From Thiothrix eikelboomii (GTDB lineage Bacteria; Pseudomonadota; Gammaproteobacteria; Thiotrichales; Thiotrichaceae), in NCBI RefSeq assembly GCF_900167255.1, contig NZ_FUYB01000003.1, positions 62,001-126,000 of the forward strand: a stretch of DNA of 64,000 bases. Direction: 5' to 3'. Positions 60,677 to 64,000 of the stretch are shown in pieces. Below the pieces are notes generated by a model. It saw only the letters and a program-made list of their open reading frames with translations. It made no database searches and was not told where the DNA came from. The number at the start of each line of letters is the position of its first letter. Position 1 is the stretch's first letter. Both the position numbers and the translations under genes were made by a program.

Positions 60677-61576
60677 CTAGACTAAGACCTCCAGATCAGC
60701 TCCGGCACATAACTCACGCAAATTCTTATACCCTAATTTCGCATAAGTTAAAGGATGTGCCACGGCAGGATCTTGCTCAGCCTCGACGACTAACCAACCT
60801 GAATAATCAGCGGCTTTCAAACCTTGGAAAATCTTAGGATAATCGACACAACCATCCCCCGGTACCGTAAACACACCCGCTAACACTGAGTTCAAGAAAC
60901 TACTATCCCGATTCAACATCTCATCTAAGACAGCACGGCGAATATCTTTACAATGCACATGATTAATCCGCTTCGCATGACGCTGTTGCACAGCAACAGG
61001 ATCACCCCCTGCATAAGTTAAATGCCCAGTATCCAGCAATAAACCCACAGCCTCATGCGTATTCGCCATTAAATGATCAATATCAGCTTCAGTCTGTACC
61101 ACCGTTCCCATGTGATGGTGATAAGCGATTTTTACACCCTGCGCTAGCGTATACTCAGCCACTTGATTCAATTTAGCACCCAACTCAGCCCATTGCTCAG
61201 CCGCTAACACCGGGCGTTTAGAAACCGGTGTATCCCGCTCACCATGCACACAGCCTGTCACCTCACAATAAACCATCGCGGTTGCACCTAAACTTTTCAA
61301 CAAAGTTAAATGCCCTTGAATCGCCTCGATTTCCGCCTCTACACTACGCTCTAACAAGCGACCACTAAACCAACCTGATACCAACCGCAAACCTTGTGCC
61401 TCTAAAATCGGCCCCAACACCGCTGGATCACGCGGGAATTTATTGCCCAATTCAAACCCAGCATAACCCGCCTCTTTGCCCTCACTCAAACAAGTGTCCA
61501 ACGAAGTCTCTGCCCCCAATTCAGGCATATCATCATTCGTCCAAGTCAGCGGATTAATCCCAATTCTTACGCTCAT
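60677..61576 (-). CDS. iolE: Myo-inosose-2 dehydratase (IolE)
   Basis: 299-residue TIM-barrel enzyme that dehydrates 2-keto-myo-inositol to the trione substrate of IolD. RIGINPLTWTNDDMPELGAE at the start is the IolE signature; EAGYAGFELGNKFPRD comes near residue 35, GVKIAYHHHMGTVVQTEADI near 148 and LLLDTGHLTYAGGDPVAVQQ near 180 (metal-site Asp and His). RINHVHCKDIRRAVLDE and GWLVVEAEQDPAVAHPL hold the remaining Glu/His residues. Normal length. It lies 84 bases after iolD. Confidence 0.93.
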   Translation of the reverse strand: MSVRIGINPLTWTNDDMPELGAETSLDTCLSEGKEAGYAGFELGNKFPRDPAVLGPILEAQGLRLVSGWFSGRLLERSVEAEIEAIQGHLTLLKSLGATAMVYCEVTGCVHGERDTPVSKRPVLAAEQWAELGAKLNQVAEYTLAQGVKIAYHHHMGTVVQTEADIDHLMANTHEAVGLLLDTGHLTYAGGDPVAVQQRHAKRINHVHCKDIRRAVLDEMLNRDSSFLNSVLAGVFTVPGDGCVDYPKIFQGLKAADYSGWLVVEAEQDPAVAHPLTYAKLGYKNLRELCAGADLEVLV

Positions 61577-61660
61577 CTCATTAATTTCCTGAAAATTTTA
61601 TTTAAAATATCTGATCGTCGCTGGCGGGTTTGTGGGAGTTTTCATAGAGCCACAGCCGCC

Positions 61661-63520
61661 TCAGTAAGGTTGCTTACGCTTAGCCTCAACATACTGCTGA
61701 TGAGCAGCCTGCACTTGCTCACGCGGCGATACCTCCGGTACAGCCACATCCCACCAGCACCCACCCGCTGAAGTCATAAACGGATCAGTATCGAGGGCAA
61801 TCACATACGACTGCACTGACTCACGCGCCCGCCCTAAAGCAGCCTCTAACTCACTAATACCCACGACCGACTCAGCCCTTGCCCCCAAAGCCCGAGCATG
61901 CGCCGCAAAATCAATCTTCGGTGCACCCGCCTCAACAGCTACACAATGCTCCAACAAATTATTAAACCCTGCACTGCCTGTCGCCTGCTGCAAACGATTA
62001 ATACAGCCATAACCCCGATTATCCAACACCACTACGATCAATTTGCAGCCAAGCATCACACTGGTCGCCAGCTCAGAATTAAGCATCAAATACGAACCAT
62101 CACCGACCACGACAATCACTTCGCGCTCTGGCTGTGCCATCTTCACCCCTAACCCCCCCGCAATCTCATAACCCATGCAGGAGAAACCATATTCAAGGTG
62201 ATAACCATTCGCTTGATCAGTACGCCATAACTTATGCAATTCACCGGGTAAACCACCCGCTGCACAGACAACAATATCCGAAGCCTGCCCAGTACGCTTC
62301 ACCGCCCCCAAGACTTGCGCATCAGAAGGTAACCCCGTGCGAGTGGGCGTGGATAACTCAGCAGCAGTGACTTGCTCATAATAAGCATTCCACTCTGCGA
62401 TTGCGCTCTGCCCTTGAGCCAACCAAGTAGGATTTGCTTGCCAACCACTCAAACCCTCACTCAACTGCTGCAAACCGACCTTCGCATCTGCAATCAAACT
62501 GAGTGCGTTATGCTTAATCGCATCAAATTTAGCCACATTGAGCTGAATTAACTTTAACTCTGGATGAGCAAACACCGTGCGGGAGGCCGTGGTAAAATCT
62601 TGCAACCGTGTACCCATCGCCAATACCAGATCAGCCTCTTGTGCCAACTGATTGGCAGCACTACTACCTGTTACACCGATTGAGCCTACATAATTCGGAT
62701 GATTCCAAGCCAAAGAGCCTTTCCCTGCTTGAGTTTCAGCGACCGGAAGATGATGAGCCTCCACAAAACTTTTCAGTTCAGTGGTGGCTTGTGCATACAA
62801 AATTCCACCACCGGCAATCACTAAAGGTCGCTTGGCTTGTTGGATTGCAGCGAGGGCTGCCTGCAATTCACGCGCATCAGCCGGTGGACGGCGTGGATAA
62901 TGTACCCGTTCAGCCAACCAGCTCAGTGGATAATCATAGGCTTCAGCTTGTACATCTTGCGGCAAAGCCAAAGTCACAGGACCACAGTTTTCTGCATCGA
63001 CTAGGGTTTGCATCGCAACTGGCAAACTCGTTATCAACTGCTCAGGGCGCGAGATACGATCAAAATAACGACTCACGGGGCGAAAGCAATCATTCGCACT
63101 GATCGTCGGATCACTAAAACATTCAATTTGTTGCAAGACAGGATCAGGGGTGCGATTTGCAAAAATATCCCCGGGCAACAGCAAGACTGGCAAACGATTT
63201 ACATGCGCTAAAGCGGCGGCCGTCACCATATTAGTCGCACCAGGGCCAATCGACGTGGTACAAGCCATCATTCGCTGGCGGTTATTAGCTTTAGCATAGG
63301 CAATAGCTGCATGCGCCATGCCTTGCTCATTGTGAGCGCGCAAAGTCGGTAAAGTCGCGCGGTATTGATAGAGTGCCTCCCCCATACCCGCGACATTCCC
63401 ATGCCCAAAAATCGCAAATACTCCTGCAAATAAAGGCAATTTTTGCCCATCGACCTCAGTATATTGCACACTTAAATACCGCACTAAAGCTTGTGCCATC
63501 GTTAAACGAAGGGTGCTCAT
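61661..63520 (-). CDS. iolD: 3D-(3,5/4)-trihydroxycyclohexane-1,2-dione hydrolase (IolD)
   Basis: About 619-residue thiamine-diphosphate enzyme that opens the ring in inositol catabolism. It begins MSTLRLTMAQALVRYLSVQY. The catalytic Glu region is GMGEALYQYRATLPTLRAHN-type (here FGHGNVAGMGEALYQY), followed by NEQGMAHAAIAYAKANNRQR. The middle domain shows GSIGVTGSSAANQLAQEADL and the ThDP-binding motif lies in VVVGDGSYLMLNSELATSVM with the following VVLDNRGYGCINRLQQATG. The ATG at 63520 overlaps the stop of iolC, so both are co-translated; a longer frame upstream lies inside iolC. Confidence 0.93.
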   Translation of the reverse strand: MSTLRLTMAQALVRYLSVQYTEVDGQKLPLFAGVFAIFGHGNVAGMGEALYQYRATLPTLRAHNEQGMAHAAIAYAKANNRQRMMACTTSIGPGATNMVTAAALAHVNRLPVLLLPGDIFANRTPDPVLQQIECFSDPTISANDCFRPVSRYFDRISRPEQLITSLPVAMQTLVDAENCGPVTLALPQDVQAEAYDYPLSWLAERVHYPRRPPADARELQAALAAIQQAKRPLVIAGGGILYAQATTELKSFVEAHHLPVAETQAGKGSLAWNHPNYVGSIGVTGSSAANQLAQEADLVLAMGTRLQDFTTASRTVFAHPELKLIQLNVAKFDAIKHNALSLIADAKVGLQQLSEGLSGWQANPTWLAQGQSAIAEWNAYYEQVTAAELSTPTRTGLPSDAQVLGAVKRTGQASDIVVCAAGGLPGELHKLWRTDQANGYHLEYGFSCMGYEIAGGLGVKMAQPEREVIVVVGDGSYLMLNSELATSVMLGCKLIVVVLDNRGYGCINRLQQATGSAGFNNLLEHCVAVEAGAPKIDFAAHARALGARAESVVGISELEAALGRARESVQSYVIALDTDPFMTSAGGCWWDVAVPEVSPREQVQAAHQQYVEAKRKQPY

Positions 63521-64000
63521 GCTGCTAACTCCTGTGATGCAATCTGGGATGCACGACTCGCACGCCAAGCTGCAATCAATTGCACATAATTCTCGCCCAC
63601 GCTTTGAATCAGTGCTTGGTCATCCAGTTGCTTCGCTAACCATGCATGGCTTGGCTCAGCAAATAAACTGCGCCCGACCGTAAAACCTTTGCAAATCGAA
63701 TATTGGGCTGCGATTTGGAAGGAAGCGATTAAACTCTCAATACTCGCCCCCAAACCCAACATCACCACCCCATGACAATAGGGATCACGGGCAGGGATTA
63801 ATTGGCTCAGTTTCTCCCAACTAGCAGCCGATTGGGGTGGCAATTTCCACCAATCAGGAAACACCTCAAGATTATATAAGCGCTCTAAAGCGAGCACTGC
63901 TAACTCATCATTTGGCGTACTCGACAGCGGCGGAATCAGCTCTAATAACAATTCATGCCCACTGGTTTGGCAGGCCGCGAATAACTCTTGAATTTGGCGT
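63517..64000 (-). CDS. iolC: IolC C-terminal part: DUF2090 domain of 5-dehydro-2-deoxygluconokinase (runs off window)
   Basis: The frame is open to the right edge, so only about 160 C-terminal residues are visible. They belong to the DUF2090 domain fused to the kinase in proteobacterial IolC: HELLLELIPPLSSTPNDELA, NLEVFPDWWKLPPQSAASWE (the conserved PDWWKL), GVVMLGLGASIESLIASFQI and FTVGRSLFAEPSHAWLAKQL. This domain is the aldolase-like half of bifunctional 5-dehydro-2-deoxygluconokinase / 5-dehydro-2-deoxyphosphogluconate aldolase. A TTG near 63951 is internal. The kinase half lies beyond the window. It is coupled to iolD by an ATGA overlap. Confidence 0.88.
   Translation of the reverse strand, partial: RQIQELFAACQTSGHELLLELIPPLSSTPNDELAVLALERLYNLEVFPDWWKLPPQSAASWEKLSQLIPARDPYCHGVVMLGLGASIESLIASFQIAAQYSICKGFTVGRSLFAEPSHAWLAKQLDDQALIQSVGENYVQLIAAWRASRASQIASQELAA

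Overview
The window looks like a chromosomal piece of a gammaproteobacterium. The overall gene content (urease with a urea ABC transporter, a protocatechuate 4,5-cleavage pathway, inositol genes, several defence cassettes) and the protein style suggest Thiotrichales, possibly a Thiothrix or Thiolinea relative. That placement is inference; no rRNA or other marker gene is present. By eye the base composition is mosaic: positions 1-1738 and about 36.9-60.4 kb are clearly more GC-rich than 1.8-36.9 kb and 60.6-64 kb.

Layout. The window opens inside a type III restriction subunit (1-1738), followed by a Ca2+/H+ antiporter, a small membrane protein and a DUF2254 membrane protein (1.9-4.8 kb). From 5.1 to 17.7 kb lies a complete set for protocatechuate 4,5-cleavage (galD, ligI, ligK, ligJ, ligA, ligB, ligC), which takes protocatechuate to pyruvate and oxaloacetate. 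This set is split after ligI by a three-gene, apparently co-translated cassette (7.2-13.4 kb): a SIR2-like protein, a membrane-anchored nSTAND ATPase with HEAT repeats, and a TIR-like protein. A copper-resistance operon (orf-copA-copB-copC-copD-DUF411 gene) runs leftward from 23.2 to 17.8 kb. The stretch 23.4-36.9 kb holds an isochorismatase-like hydrolase, a dapA-like gene behind a structured leader with a terminator, a QuiC-type 3-dehydroshikimate dehydratase, a TctABC transporter, a decayed shikimate dehydrogenase, two related flavoproteins around an IclR regulator, a NIPSNAP protein and a TIM-barrel epimerase. It reads as uptake of a (hydro)aromatic acid and its conversion to protocatechuate, feeding the lig pathway.

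From 36.9 to 60.4 kb, urease (ureDABC...EFG) and the urea transporter urtABCDE are interleaved with defence genes. An AAA ATPase/PIN pair sits between ureC and ureE. A larger restriction-like island (AlbA_2/ATPase, SNF2 helicase, UPF0175, Mod methylase, DUF1016 nuclease, Res) lies between the urease and urt blocks. Both urea operons carry sigma-54-like promoter elements, which suggests joint nitrogen control. The right end is an inositol catabolism cluster (iolC-iolD-iolE, leftward), with iolC running off the window.

The most notable item is the SIR2 / nSTAND-HEAT / TIR cassette. Its SIR2 and TIR proteins share a short helical motif of the kind used as an effector-associated adaptor, and both enzymatic domains look altered at the residues expected to be catalytic. 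Also notable are the switch-like leader before the dapA-like gene, the mosaic methylase, and a mobile palindromic repeat inserted in frame in a restriction gene.
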